A stretch of 28,079 nucleotides of DNA from Pseudomonadota bacterium (GTDB taxonomy: Bacteria > Pseudomonadota > Alphaproteobacteria > Acetobacterales > Acetobacteraceae), in NCBI GenBank assembly GCA_021808985.1, contig JAKBAQ010000006.1, positions 1 through 28,079 on the forward strand, in the 5' to 3' direction. This document shows, piece by piece, positions 8,077 through 15,656 of this stretch (within the stretch, counting starts at the first letter, position 1; every line of letters begins with the position of its first letter). The notes beneath the pieces were generated by a model, which was not told the DNA's origin, did not search any database, and worked only from the letters and a program-made list of their open reading frames with translations. Both the position numbers and the translations under genes were made by a program.

Positions 8077-10130
8077 TCGGCGGCCTCCGCCAGTGCGGGA
8101 TAATGGGCGGCGACGCAGGCGGCCATGGTGGGGCTGGCACGGCTGATCGGGTCGGTCTGATAATAGTTTTTCAATACCGGCGCAAACGGCGCGGCGCTGA
8201 CCGCGGCAGGATCACCGGCTGGGGCCGTGAGATTCGTTCCCGCCAGGCGGCGCAGCTCACCGGTGAGTGCAAAGCTTGGATAGGCTTGCGCCAAATGCGC
8301 GCGCAATTCCTGCAGAGTATCATAGCGCAGGGCGTGGCCCATATAGGCGCTGATGGCGCGCAGAATGCGCCAATCCTCACGCGCATCCCCAGGCGGTTTG
8401 ACGGCAATGAAGCCCTGCTGCACGCGGCCCTCGGTGTTCACATACGTGCCGTCTTTTTCAGTGTAGGCGGCGCCTGGGAGAATCACGTCAGCCCGGGCGG
8501 CGCCGGCATCACCGTGATGCCCTTGGTAGATTACGAAAGTGTCCGCGCCGATGGCTTGCATATCCAAACTGTCAGCGCCCAGGAGCCAGAGGATGTCGGT
8601 GCCGCCGCCGAGCATTTGGGCAGTCGATTTACCGCCAGGGCCGGGAAGGAAGCCAATATCCAGCGCGCCGACACGGGCGGCGGCGTGGTGGAGCATGTTG
8701 AAGCCGTGCCAGTCGTCGTTCAACATGCCGAATTGCACGGCGAGCTTCCAGGCAGCGGCGTGGATGGCCGCGCCATCAGGCCGCGCCAGTGCGCCGGCGC
8801 CAAGGATGAGCATCGGCTTTTTCGCCGCTTTCAGAATTTCAGCGAAAGGATGCGTGCCGTCGAGCAATGAGGTGATGGCATCAGGTCCCAGGCCGATATG
8901 GGCGGTGGCGTAGGTGAGGTCATGCGGCGCGCCGATGAGGCCGGCTTCAAAATTGCCGGCCAGCCAGCGTTTGCGGATGCGCGCGTTGAGCACCGGGGCT
9001 TCGTGGCGCGGGTTGCTGCCGATGATGAGCAGCGCGTCAGCCTCTTCAATTCCCGCGATGCTGGTGTTGAAAAGATAGAAGCCGCGCTGCGCGGTATCAA
9101 ACACCGCGCCGTCCTGCCGGCAGTCAAGGTTCGGTGAGCCCAGGCTTTGGAACATTTCCTTCAGCGCAAGCAGACTCTCCGTATCGGCAAGGTCGCCCGC
9201 AATGGCGCCGATACGATCCGGCGCGGCGGTTTTTATCTTGTCCGCGATGGCGGCGAAGGCTTCTTCCCAGCTTGCCGCGCGAAGTTTTCCGTTCTCGCGC
9301 AGCCAGGGGCGATCCAGCCGGCGGCGCTTCAGGCCGTCAACCGAGAAGCGGGATTTGTCGCCGAGCCATTCTTCGTTCACATCGTCATTGAGGCGCGGCA
9401 GAATACGCAGCACTTCCGCGCCGCGTGCATCAATGCGGATATTGGCGCCGACGGCATCGAGTATGTCCACGCTGTCAGTCTTGCGCAGCTCCCATGAGCG
9501 GGCGGTGTAGGCATACGGCTTGGACGTGAGCGCGCCGACTGGGCAAAGATCAATCAGATTTCCGGAAAGTTCGGAACTCAGCGCTTTCTCGACATAGGTG
9601 CCGACCTGCATGTTCTCACCGCGCGCCGTGGCGCCAAGCTCCGGCACGCCGGCGATTTCGGTGGAGAAACGGATGCAGCGCGTGCAATGGATGCAGCGGG
9701 TCATCGTGGTTTTAACCAGCGGACCCCAGTCCGGCTGGGCGGCGGCGCGCTTGTTTTCGTCGTAGCGCGAAGTGTCCCGGCCGTAGCTTACGGCTTCATC
9801 CTGCAGATCGCATTCACCGCCCTGGTCGCAAATCGGGCAATCCAGCGGGTGGTTGATGAGCAGAAACTCCATCACGCCGCGGCGGGATTTGCGCACATTT
9901 TCAGTATCGGTGAAGATGACCATGCCATCGGCCACGGGCTGGCCGCAAGAGGCGACAGGTTTGGGGATTTTCTCAATCTCAACCAGGCACATGCGGCAAT
10001 TGCCGGCGACCGAGAGACGCTCATGATAGCAGAAGCGCGGGATTTCCTTGCCCGCCGCTTCGGCCGCCTGCAAGACCGAGGAGCCGTTCGCGATTTCGAC
10101 TTCGATGCCGTCAACAGTGACTTTTGCCAT
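8073..10130 (-). CDS. nuoG: NADH-quinone oxidoreductase subunit G
   Basis: This 685-residue subunit is the large iron-sulfur protein of the peripheral arm. The N-terminal ferredoxin domain holds the [2Fe-2S] N1b ligands C34/C45/C48/C62. The [4Fe-4S] N5 ligands are H94/C98/C101/C107 and the N4 ligands are C146/C149/C152/C196. The remainder is a molybdopterin-oxidoreductase-like fold without active-site function. I do not see the extra C-x2-C-x3-C cluster (N7) of E. coli-type proteins, which fits the shorter alphaproteobacterial and mitochondrial form. The ATG at 10130 is 3 nt after the nuoF stop, with GGAG just upstream. Confidence 0.97.
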   Translation of the reverse strand: MAKVTVDGIEVEIANGSSVLQAAEAAGKEIPRFCYHERLSVAGNCRMCLVEIEKIPKPVASCGQPVADGMVIFTDTENVRKSRRGVMEFLLINHPLDCPICDQGGECDLQDEAVSYGRDTSRYDENKRAAAQPDWGPLVKTTMTRCIHCTRCIRFSTEIAGVPELGATARGENMQVGTYVEKALSSELSGNLIDLCPVGALTSKPYAYTARSWELRKTDSVDILDAVGANIRIDARGAEVLRILPRLNDDVNEEWLGDKSRFSVDGLKRRRLDRPWLRENGKLRAASWEEAFAAIADKIKTAAPDRIGAIAGDLADTESLLALKEMFQSLGSPNLDCRQDGAVFDTAQRGFYLFNTSIAGIEEADALLIIGSNPRHEAPVLNARIRKRWLAGNFEAGLIGAPHDLTYATAHIGLGPDAITSLLDGTHPFAEILKAAKKPMLILGAGALARPDGAAIHAAAWKLAVQFGMLNDDWHGFNMLHHAAARVGALDIGFLPGPGGKSTAQMLGGGTDILWLLGADSLDMQAIGADTFVIYQGHHGDAGAARADVILPGAAYTEKDGTYVNTEGRVQQGFIAVKPPGDAREDWRILRAISAYMGHALRYDTLQELRAHLAQAYPSFALTGELRRLAGTNLTAPAGDPAAVSAAPFAPVLKNYYQTDPISRASPTMAACVAAHYPALAEAAE

Positions 10131-10133
10131 GGT

Positions 10134-11429
10134 TTACTCCGCCGCCTGGGCGAGTGGTTGGGGCGGCTTATAATCCGTTGCCCGCTGTTCAACCAGGGGG
10201 CGGAAAGCGCGCATCAAGCCCTGGATGGGCCAGGCCGCCGCGTCGCCAAAGGCGCAGATGGTATGGCCCGCAACCTGCGTGGTGACCTGCTCCATCAAGG
10301 CGATGTCCGCCATCGAGGCTTTTCCCTGCACGATGCGATCCATCATTCTCATCATCCAGCCCGTGCCCTCACGGCAGGGGGTGCATTGGCCGCAGCTTTC
10401 ATGCTTGAAAAACTTAGACAGGCGCCAGATGGCTTTCACCACATCGGCTGACTTATCCATGACAATGACCGCGCCCGACCCCAGACCGCTGCGGACAGCC
10501 GCCAGCGAATCAAAATCCATCAGCTGGGTCTCGCACATTTCCTTGTTCAGGATCGGCATGGAGGCGCCACCTGGGATGACGGCCTGCAAATTGTCCCAAC
10601 CGCCGCGCACGCCACCGGCATGCTTCTCGATCAGATCCTTCAAGGGAATGCCTAGTTCTTCTTCAACATTGCACGGACGGTTGACATGGCCGGAAATGCA
10701 GAAAATTTTGGTGCCGGTGTTTTTGGGGCGCCCCAGAGCCGCGAACCAGGCAGCACCACGGCGCAAAATCGTCGGAACGCCGGCGATAGACTCGACATTG
10801 TTCACGGTGGTCGGGCAGCCATAGAGCCCCATGGCGGCGGGGAATGGCGGTTTCATCCGCGGCATGCCCTTTTTGCCTTCAAGGCTTTCCAGCAGAGCTG
10901 ACTCTTCGCCGCAGATATAGGCGCCCGCGCCACGGTGCAGAACGAGATCAAAATCCCAGCCGGAACCGGCGGCGTTCTGGCCGAGCAGCCCAGCTTCGTA
11001 AGCCTCTTCAATGGCGGCCTGGAGACGCGCCGCCTCATTATAATATTCACCGCGAATATAGATGAAGGCGGTGTGCGCGCCCATGGCGAAAGCCGCGATC
11101 AGGCAGCCCTCGATCAATTTTTGTGGTTCGTGCCTGATAATATCACGATCTTTGCAGGTTCCGGGCTCACTCTCATCGGCATTGACGACGAGATAGGACG
11201 GGCGGCCATCGCTTTGCTTGGGCATGAAGGACCATTTCATGCCGGTTGGAAAACCCGCGCCGCCACGGCCGCGCATGCCGGATGCTTTCACCTCTTCGAT
11301 AATCGCATCCCGGCCACGCGCGAGAATATCGGCCGTGCCATTCCAGTCTCCCCGCGCGCGGGCGGCGGAAAGCCGCCAATCTTGCTGGCCGTAGAGATTT
11401 TGATAGATCCTATCAGCGTCGTTCAGCAT
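10134..11429 (-). CDS. nuoF: NADH-quinone oxidoreductase subunit F (NADH/FMN binding)
   Basis: This 431-residue subunit is the entry point for electrons: it binds NADH and FMN and carries cluster N3. The glycine-rich loop GRGGAGFPTG (54-63) and the FMN/NADH segment NADESEPGTCKDR (83-95) are present. The [4Fe-4S] ligands are C346, C349 and C352 (ESCGQCTPCREG) and C392 (TICAFGDA). The ATG at 11429 lies 3 nt after the nuoE stop. It is intact and of normal length. Confidence 0.98.
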   Translation of the reverse strand: MLNDADRIYQNLYGQQDWRLSAARARGDWNGTADILARGRDAIIEEVKASGMRGRGGAGFPTGMKWSFMPKQSDGRPSYLVVNADESEPGTCKDRDIIRHEPQKLIEGCLIAAFAMGAHTAFIYIRGEYYNEAARLQAAIEEAYEAGLLGQNAAGSGWDFDLVLHRGAGAYICGEESALLESLEGKKGMPRMKPPFPAAMGLYGCPTTVNNVESIAGVPTILRRGAAWFAALGRPKNTGTKIFCISGHVNRPCNVEEELGIPLKDLIEKHAGGVRGGWDNLQAVIPGGASMPILNKEMCETQLMDFDSLAAVRSGLGSGAVIVMDKSADVVKAIWRLSKFFKHESCGQCTPCREGTGWMMRMMDRIVQGKASMADIALMEQVTTQVAGHTICAFGDAAAWPIQGLMRAFRPLVEQRATDYKPPQPLAQAAE

Positions 11430-11432
11430 ATC

Positions 11433-12056
11433 TCATTCCACCAGCTTGGCGTTGTTCAGCAAGGCTGTTTGATTCGTTACCGGCGCCGAAGCCTGGCGGC
11501 CGATGCTGGAGCCCGCGGGCGGCAGCGGCGCGCCTGATTTCAGGCCATTCAGCAAAGCTTCCGTCCGCGTCGCATCCAAATCTTCGTAGTAATTATCGTT
11601 GATTTGGAGAATCGGCGCATTCACGCAACCGCCGAGACATTCCACCTCCGTCATGGTGAACAGGCCATCCGCGCTGGTCTGGCCGAAATCTTCAATGCCT
11701 GAAACTTTTTTACACGAGGCGACGACTTCATCCGACCCACGCAGCCAGCATGGTGTCGTCGTGCAGACCTGCAGGTGGAATTTACCAACCGGCTTGGTGT
11801 TGTACATGGTATAAAACGTTGCCATTTCGTACACACGAACGGATGCGATGCCCAAGAGCTGCGCGATCACATCCATCGCCGCGCGGGGGACCCAGGCCGA
11901 GCCGGTCAGCCGTTCCATCTGCCGCTGCGCAATGTCCAGCAACGCCATGACGGCGCTGGCCTGCTTGCCCGCCGGGTAGCGGGCTATCGCCTTGGTGGCC
12001 GCCGCTTGCGCGATCTCATCAAAAACGAAATCTGTCGGCTCTGTATGTGTATTCAC
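11433..12056 (-). CDS. nuoE: NADH-quinone oxidoreductase subunit E ([2Fe-2S])
   Basis: This 207-residue thioredoxin-fold subunit holds the off-path [2Fe-2S] cluster N1a next to NuoF. The four ligands C98, C103, C140 and C144 have the expected C-x4-C and C-x3-C spacing (VCTTTPC and ECLGGC). The C-terminal tail after about residue 160 is Pro/Ala-rich and longer than in E. coli, as in other alphaproteobacteria. The start is a GTG at 12056 that overlaps the nuoD stop (GTGA). There is no suitable ATG nearby. Confidence 0.97.
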   Translation of the reverse strand: MNTHTEPTDFVFDEIAQAAATKAIARYPAGKQASAVMALLDIAQRQMERLTGSAWVPRAAMDVIAQLLGIASVRVYEMATFYTMYNTKPVGKFHLQVCTTTPCWLRGSDEVVASCKKVSGIEDFGQTSADGLFTMTEVECLGGCVNAPILQINDNYYEDLDATRTEALLNGLKSGAPLPPAGSSIGRQASAPVTNQTALLNNAKLVE

Positions 12057-13255
12057 CGGTCGATCTCACCAAAAACAATATCAAGGGAGCCAATGATCGC
12101 CACCGTATCGGCCAGCATGTGGCCTTTTGCAAGGGCCTCAAGGGCCTGAAGATGCGAGAACCCTGTTGAGCGAATTTTGCAGCGGTAGGGACGGTTTGTG
12201 CCATCCGACACCAGATAGACGCCAAACTCACCCTTGGGCGCTTCGACCACCGTGTAGGTTGCGCCGGCGGGGACATGGTAGCCTTCAGTGTAGAGCTTGA
12301 AGTGATGGATCAGCGCTTCCATCGACTGCTTCATCGCCGCACGGGTGGGGGGCGCGATTTTATGATCCTGAATTTTGATTGGACCAGGTTGCATTTTTTG
12401 CAGGCATTGTTTGACGATCTTCACGCTTTCACGCATTTCGGCGATGCGGACGAGATAGCGGTCATAACAATCGCCATGCCGGCCGACTGGAATGTCAAAC
12501 TCTACTTCACCGTATTTGTCATACGGCTGGGCGCGGCGCAGATCCCAGGCAACATTGGAGGCGCGCAGGCATGGCCCCGAGAAGCCCCAGGCCAAGGCGT
12601 CTTCAGCCGAAATCACGCCGATATCGACAACACGCTGCTTCCAGATGCGATTGCCGGTGAGCAGGGCTTCCATGTCGTCAATGAATTTTGGAAAGGTTTC
12701 AGTCCAGGCCGCGATATCATCCGCAAGTTCGGCCGGCAGATCCTTGGCGACGCCTCCGGGCCGGAAATAGTTGGAGTGAAAGCGCGCGCCGGAGACGGCT
12801 TCGTGGAATTCGAGCAGTTTCTCGCGTTCCACATAACCCCACAGGCCGGGGGTTAGGGCACCGCAGTCCAACGCGAAGCTGGAGACGCTGAGCAGGTGGT
12901 TGAGCGCGCGCGTGATTTCGGCGAACATGACGCGAATCCACTGCGCGCGATCTGGCGCTGTAATGCCCAGCAGTTTTTCCGTTGCCAGGGCGAAAGCATA
13001 TTCGCAGGCCATCGGCGAGACGTAGTCCAGACGGTCAAAATACGGGACAGCCTGCAGGTAGCTCTTATACTCGATAAGCTTTTCAGTGCCGCGATGCAGG
13101 AGGCCGATATGCGGATCGGCGCGCTCGACCACTTCGCCATCCATTTCCAGGATGAGACGCAGCACGCCATGCGCGGCCGGATGCTGCGGCCCGAAATTTA
13201 TGGTGTGATTATCAATTTCAATGGTCTTAGACGTGCGGGTGACCAGCTCACTCAT
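12053..13255 (-). CDS. nuoD: NADH-quinone oxidoreductase subunit D
   Basis: This is a 400-residue 49-kDa-type subunit, related to the large subunit of [NiFe] hydrogenases, that helps form the quinone-binding site. The quinone-site loop FGPQHPAAHGVLRL (21-34) supplies H25 and H29, and the C-terminus ends in the hallmark DIVFGEIDR. There is no fusion to NuoC, unlike E. coli, where C and D are one protein. The ATG at 13255 overlaps the nuoC stop (ATGA). Confidence 0.98.
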   Translation of the reverse strand: MSELVTRTSKTIEIDNHTINFGPQHPAAHGVLRLILEMDGEVVERADPHIGLLHRGTEKLIEYKSYLQAVPYFDRLDYVSPMACEYAFALATEKLLGITAPDRAQWIRVMFAEITRALNHLLSVSSFALDCGALTPGLWGYVEREKLLEFHEAVSGARFHSNYFRPGGVAKDLPAELADDIAAWTETFPKFIDDMEALLTGNRIWKQRVVDIGVISAEDALAWGFSGPCLRASNVAWDLRRAQPYDKYGEVEFDIPVGRHGDCYDRYLVRIAEMRESVKIVKQCLQKMQPGPIKIQDHKIAPPTRAAMKQSMEALIHHFKLYTEGYHVPAGATYTVVEAPKGEFGVYLVSDGTNRPYRCKIRSTGFSHLQALEALAKGHMLADTVAIIGSLDIVFGEIDR

Positions 13256-13857
13256 TTACGATCTCCGCGTGCTTTTTCATCTCCGGGAAGAGTTGTCATG
13301 CCCTCCCAGGGCGAAAGAAAATCAAAATTACGGAATTCCTGAGTGAGCTTCACCTTATCGTAAACCACCGCTTTCTGTTCATCATCATAATGAACTTCAA
13401 CATAGCCGGTAAGCGGAAAATCCTTGCGCAGCGGATGTCCCTCAAAGCCGTAATCGGTGAGGATGCGCCGATGATCGGCCAAGCCCTCGAAGGGGACGCC
13501 GAACAGATCCCAGACCTCACGCTCCCACCAGGTAGCGCCCGGCCACAGGGAGGAGACAGAGGTGAGGGCAGCGAAATCCTCAACCCTCACCAGAACACGG
13601 GCACGCTGATTATGGACAACCGAGAGGAGGTTGTATACGACATCGAACCGTGCGGCGCGCTCAGGAAAGTCAACGCCGCAAATATCCATCACCTGAGCGA
13701 AGGAAAATTCATCGCGCAGGCGGGTGAACAACGCGTAGGCGTCGCTTTTCGAGACTTCGACCACCAGCTCGCCCAGCTCCCGCCGGGCCGCCATTACACC
13801 GGGCAGCGCCGCGATGGCGTCCAGCACGGTATCTGCCTTGATTGATTCGTCAGCCAC
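13252..13857 (-). CDS. nuoC: NADH-quinone oxidoreductase subunit C
   Basis: This is a 201-residue 30-kDa-type subunit of the peripheral arm. The family signature ERAARFDVVYNLLS and the strongly conserved EREVWDLFGVPFEGLADHRRIL followed by EGHPLRKDFPLTGY are present. The reading frame stays open upstream through the nuoB end, but that extension is basic, unlike NuoC, and is only nuoB read in another frame. I place the start at the GTG at 13857 (VADESIKADTVLD), which overlaps the nuoB stop by 8 nt. The resulting length matches stand-alone NuoC proteins. Confidence 0.93.
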   Translation of the reverse strand: MADESIKADTVLDAIAALPGVMAARRELGELVVEVSKSDAYALFTRLRDEFSFAQVMDICGVDFPERAARFDVVYNLLSVVHNQRARVLVRVEDFAALTSVSSLWPGATWWEREVWDLFGVPFEGLADHRRILTDYGFEGHPLRKDFPLTGYVEVHYDDEQKAVVYDKVKLTQEFRNFDFLSPWEGMTTLPGDEKARGDRK

Positions 13858-14410
13858 GCAAAATTGTCCCTGTCCGCCGGATTTTCTTCTGCAGTTGCAT
13901 AATGCCGTAGACCAGCGCCTCCGCGGTCGGCGGGCAGCCGGGGACATAAATATCCACCGGCACGATGCGGTCACAGCCACGCACCACAGAATAAGAATAA
14001 TGATAATAGCCGCCGCCGTTGGCGCAGCTGCCCATCGAGATGACCCAACGCGGTTCGGGCATCTGGTCGTACACGCGGCGCAGCGCGGGGGCCATTTTAT
14101 TGGTCAGCGTGCCGGCGACGATCATGACATCGCTCTGGCGCGGACTGGCGCGGGGAATGATCCCGAATCGGTCCAGATCGTAATGCGGCATGTAGGCGTG
14201 GATCATCTCCACCGCGCAGCAAGCCAGCCCGAAGGTCATCGGCCAGAGGCTGCCGGTGCGGGCCCAATTCACCAACTTGTCCATATTGGCCACGACAAAG
14301 CCCTTGCCGGCAATTTCGCCCGTAATGCCTTTGATGACGGCATCCTGCGCAGAACCCTGCGGCAGATGATCCCGGTTCCAGGCGAGCGCGTTATCCATGG
14401 AAACGCTCAT
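13850..14410 (-). CDS. nuoB: NADH-quinone oxidoreductase subunit B (cluster N2)
   Basis: This 186-residue PSST-type subunit carries the terminal [4Fe-4S] cluster N2, which reduces quinone. The ligands are the tandem cysteines C64-C65 (GLACCAVEM), C129 (MGSCANGGG) and C159 (VPGCPPT). I chose the ATG at 14410 (MSVSMDNALAW), 4 nt after the nuoA stop. A longer reading would add 13 residues overlapping nuoA and does not resemble the family. The end overlaps nuoC by 8 nt. Confidence 0.97.
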   Translation of the reverse strand: MSVSMDNALAWNRDHLPQGSAQDAVIKGITGEIAGKGFVVANMDKLVNWARTGSLWPMTFGLACCAVEMIHAYMPHYDLDRFGIIPRASPRQSDVMIVAGTLTNKMAPALRRVYDQMPEPRWVISMGSCANGGGYYHYSYSVVRGCDRIVPVDIYVPGCPPTAEALVYGIMQLQKKIRRTGTILRG

Positions 14411-14414
14411 TTGG

Positions 14415-14780
14415 CTACTCCCAATCCAGTGCGCCCTTGTTCCACTCATAAATAAAGCCGACGGTCAAAACCCCTAAAAATCCCAGCATCGAAAAAAACC
14501 CCAAAAGGCCGATTCGCGACAGGCTGACCGCCCATGGAAAAAGGAAAGCGACTTCTACGTCGAAAATAATAAACAAAATGGCAACCAGATAAAAGCGGAC
14601 GTCAAAACGGCGCCGGGCGTCGCCGAAGGCCTCGAAGCCGCATTCATACGCGGAGAGCTTGGCGGCGTAGGGCTTTTGGCGGGCCGCGAAAAGCGAGCCG
14701 AACACGAACGCCACCCCGATGAGTGCCGCAATCGCTCCAAAAACAAGTATCGGGAAGTACTGCGAAAGGACCGGCTGCAC
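14415..14780 (-). CDS. nuoA: NADH-quinone oxidoreductase subunit A
   Basis: This is a 121-residue, three-helix membrane subunit (ND3 homologue) and the first gene of the operon. The conserved loop containing YECGFEAFGDARRRFDVRFY (the cysteine loop that moves in the active/deactive transition in mitochondria) is followed by LFIIFDVEVAFLFPW. The start is a GTG at 14780, preceded by an AGGAG Shine-Dalgarno 7 nt upstream, which settles the start. The 148-nt gap to tRNA-Asp should hold the operon promoter and leader. Confidence 0.97.
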   Translation of the reverse strand: MQPVLSQYFPILVFGAIAALIGVAFVFGSLFAARQKPYAAKLSAYECGFEAFGDARRRFDVRFYLVAILFIIFDVEVAFLFPWAVSLSRIGLLGFFSMLGFLGVLTVGFIYEWNKGALDWE

Positions 14781-14832
14781 CGCTTAACTCCTTATCCCTA
14801 GCTTGATCGGGGTTGGCATATCCAACGACCGA

Positions 14833-14869
14833 ACCATATCCGCCGTGTCGCACCGCGACAGGATATGGT
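14833..14869 (-). promoter_or_regulatory. Strong hairpin in the nuo operon leader
   Basis: On the minus strand ACCATATCC-TGTCGC pairs with GCGACA and GGATATGGT, giving 9 plus 6 base pairs with a 4-nt bulge and a 3-nt loop. It sits about 53 nt upstream of the nuoA start and has no following T-run, so it is not a standard terminator. A small second hairpin with the same GGATAT core (TTGGATATGCCAA) lies nearer nuoA at 14812-14824. It could be an mRNA stabiliser, an attenuator or an operator. Its function is not known. Confidence 0.6.
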
Positions 14870-14898
14870 CAAGACTACGAAACGATGGAGAGGTTTGA

Positions 14899-14927
14899 AT
14901 TATCTGGCCCGTGTGGCTTTCGCCATA
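14899..14927 (-). promoter_or_regulatory. Candidate nuo operon promoter
   Basis: A good -10 match, GATAAT, lies at 14899-14904 on the minus strand. A poor -35 (TATGGC) lies 17 nt upstream, next to the 3' end of tRNA-Asp. Transcription starting near 14892 would give a leader of about 112 nt that contains the 14833-14869 hairpin. The weak -35 suggests either an activator or read-through from the tRNA. Confidence 0.3.
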
Positions 14928-14928
14928 C

Positions 14929-15005
<77 letters not shown>

Positions 15006-15020
15006 ATTTCAGTAGACGGC

Positions 15021-15049
15021 GGTGTAAAGGGCTATGTAAGCATCGTCAA
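15021..15049 (-). promoter_or_regulatory. Candidate tRNA-Asp promoter
   Basis: On the minus strand TTGACG (15044-15049) and TACACC (15021-15026) are separated by 17 nt. This would place a start about 9 nt upstream of the mature tRNA-Asp 5' end. The -35 is strong and the -10 weak. The alternative is processing from a transcript that begins at tRNA-Val or hupB. Confidence 0.35.
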
Positions 15050-15138
15050 GCGCATCTTGTATAAAACTCGGCACAAGAGCGCAGCGATGACAAAATTTAT
15101 GAAAAACAGGAAAAAACTTAGGAAAATCAAGGAAGGAA

Positions 15139-15210
15139 TAGGCGGTGACGGGTTTGAACCGCCGACCCTCTCGGTGTAAACGAGACGCTCTACCGCTGAG
15201 CTAACCGCCC
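15139..15210 (-). tRNA. tRNA-Val(TAC)
   Basis: A minus-strand cloverleaf of 72 nt (without CCA). The acceptor stem is GGGCGGT/ACCGCCT with a G-T closing pair. The anticodon stem TCTCG/CGAGA encloses TTTACAC (anticodon TAC), and the T-loop is TTCAAAC. The 3' CCA is not encoded (TTCC follows), so it must be added by the CCA enzyme. A T-rich stretch follows. Confidence 0.95.
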
Positions 15211-15245
15211 AAACTTTTAAAGAGGACGGCTCACGCCGTCTCTCT
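15211..15245 (-). terminator. Rho-independent terminator after hupB
   Basis: Just after the hupB stop, the minus strand folds AGAG-(A)-GACGGC with GCCGTC-CTCT around a GTGA loop. TTTAAAAGTTT follows. The stem is GC-rich and the tail T-rich, which fits intrinsic termination between hupB and tRNA-Val. Confidence 0.6.
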
Positions 15246-15253
15246 GAAGGAAA

Positions 15254-15526
15254 TTAGTTAACCGCATCTTTCAGGGTTTTGCCTGCCTTGAAACGAACCG
15301 AGGTCGAGGCCGGGATATCAATTTCTTCGCCGGTACGCGGGTTGCGGCCCTTGGAAGCCTCACGCTCAGCCGTGGCGAATGTACCAAAACCGACCAGTCG
15401 GACTTCCTCTTTCGCTTTCAGTGTCTTCTCAATCGCACCGAACACGGCGTCTACCACCTCAGCCGCCTTGGCCTTCGTGATGTCCGTCTCTTCGGCAACG
15501 GCGGCGATCAAATCATTTTTGTTCAC
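15254..15526 (-). CDS. hupB: DNA-binding protein HU
   Basis: This 90-residue histone-like protein forms dimers that bend and compact DNA in the nucleoid. The N-terminal helical dimerisation half begins MNKNDLIAAVAE. The core reads VRLVGFGTFA (42-51), and the DNA-embracing arm carries GRNPRTGEE (60-68) with the intercalating proline at P63. I chose the GTG at 15526: AGGGAG is 8 nt upstream and the sequence then starts exactly like other HU proteins. A TTG two codons earlier is too close to that Shine-Dalgarno. Position after lon matches the conserved lon-hupB order. Confidence 0.96.
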   Translation of the reverse strand: MNKNDLIAAVAEETDITKAKAAEVVDAVFGAIEKTLKAKEEVRLVGFGTFATAEREASKGRNPRTGEEIDIPASTSVRFKAGKTLKDAVN

Positions 15527-15553
15527 GGGCAAAACTCCCTGTTATGGTTCATA

Positions 15554-15594
15554 CAAAAAACTCCCACCTGCATCCAGCGTTAGATGCAGGTGGG
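15554..15594 (-). terminator. Rho-independent terminator after lon
   Basis: On the minus strand CCCACCTGCATC and GATGCAGGTGGG form a perfect 12-bp stem with an 8-nt loop. AGTTTTTTG follows. This is the strongest terminator signature in the window. It lies 63 nt past the lon stop and 28 nt before hupB, so it also sits in the path of any transcript starting between lon and the hairpin. Confidence 0.85.
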
Positions 15595-15617
15595 TCATCG
15601 GTGATAACAACGCCAGT

Positions 15618-15646
15618 AGATAGCTAACTTGAGGGGCGCGCGTCAA
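15618..15646 (-). promoter_or_regulatory. Candidate hupB promoter upstream of the lon terminator
   Basis: On the minus strand TTGACG (15641-15646) and CTATCT (15618-15623) are separated by 17 nt, immediately after the lon stop. A transcript from here would pass through the 15554-15594 hairpin before reaching hupB. I see no convincing promoter between that hairpin and hupB. Confidence 0.4.
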
Positions 15647-15656
15647 ACAACCGCCG

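Noticed and set aside
13858..13980. N-terminal extension of NuoC by 41 codons
   Set aside because: The extra residues are nuoB read in another frame, are basic, and do not match NuoC. The GTG at 13857 gives the normal length.
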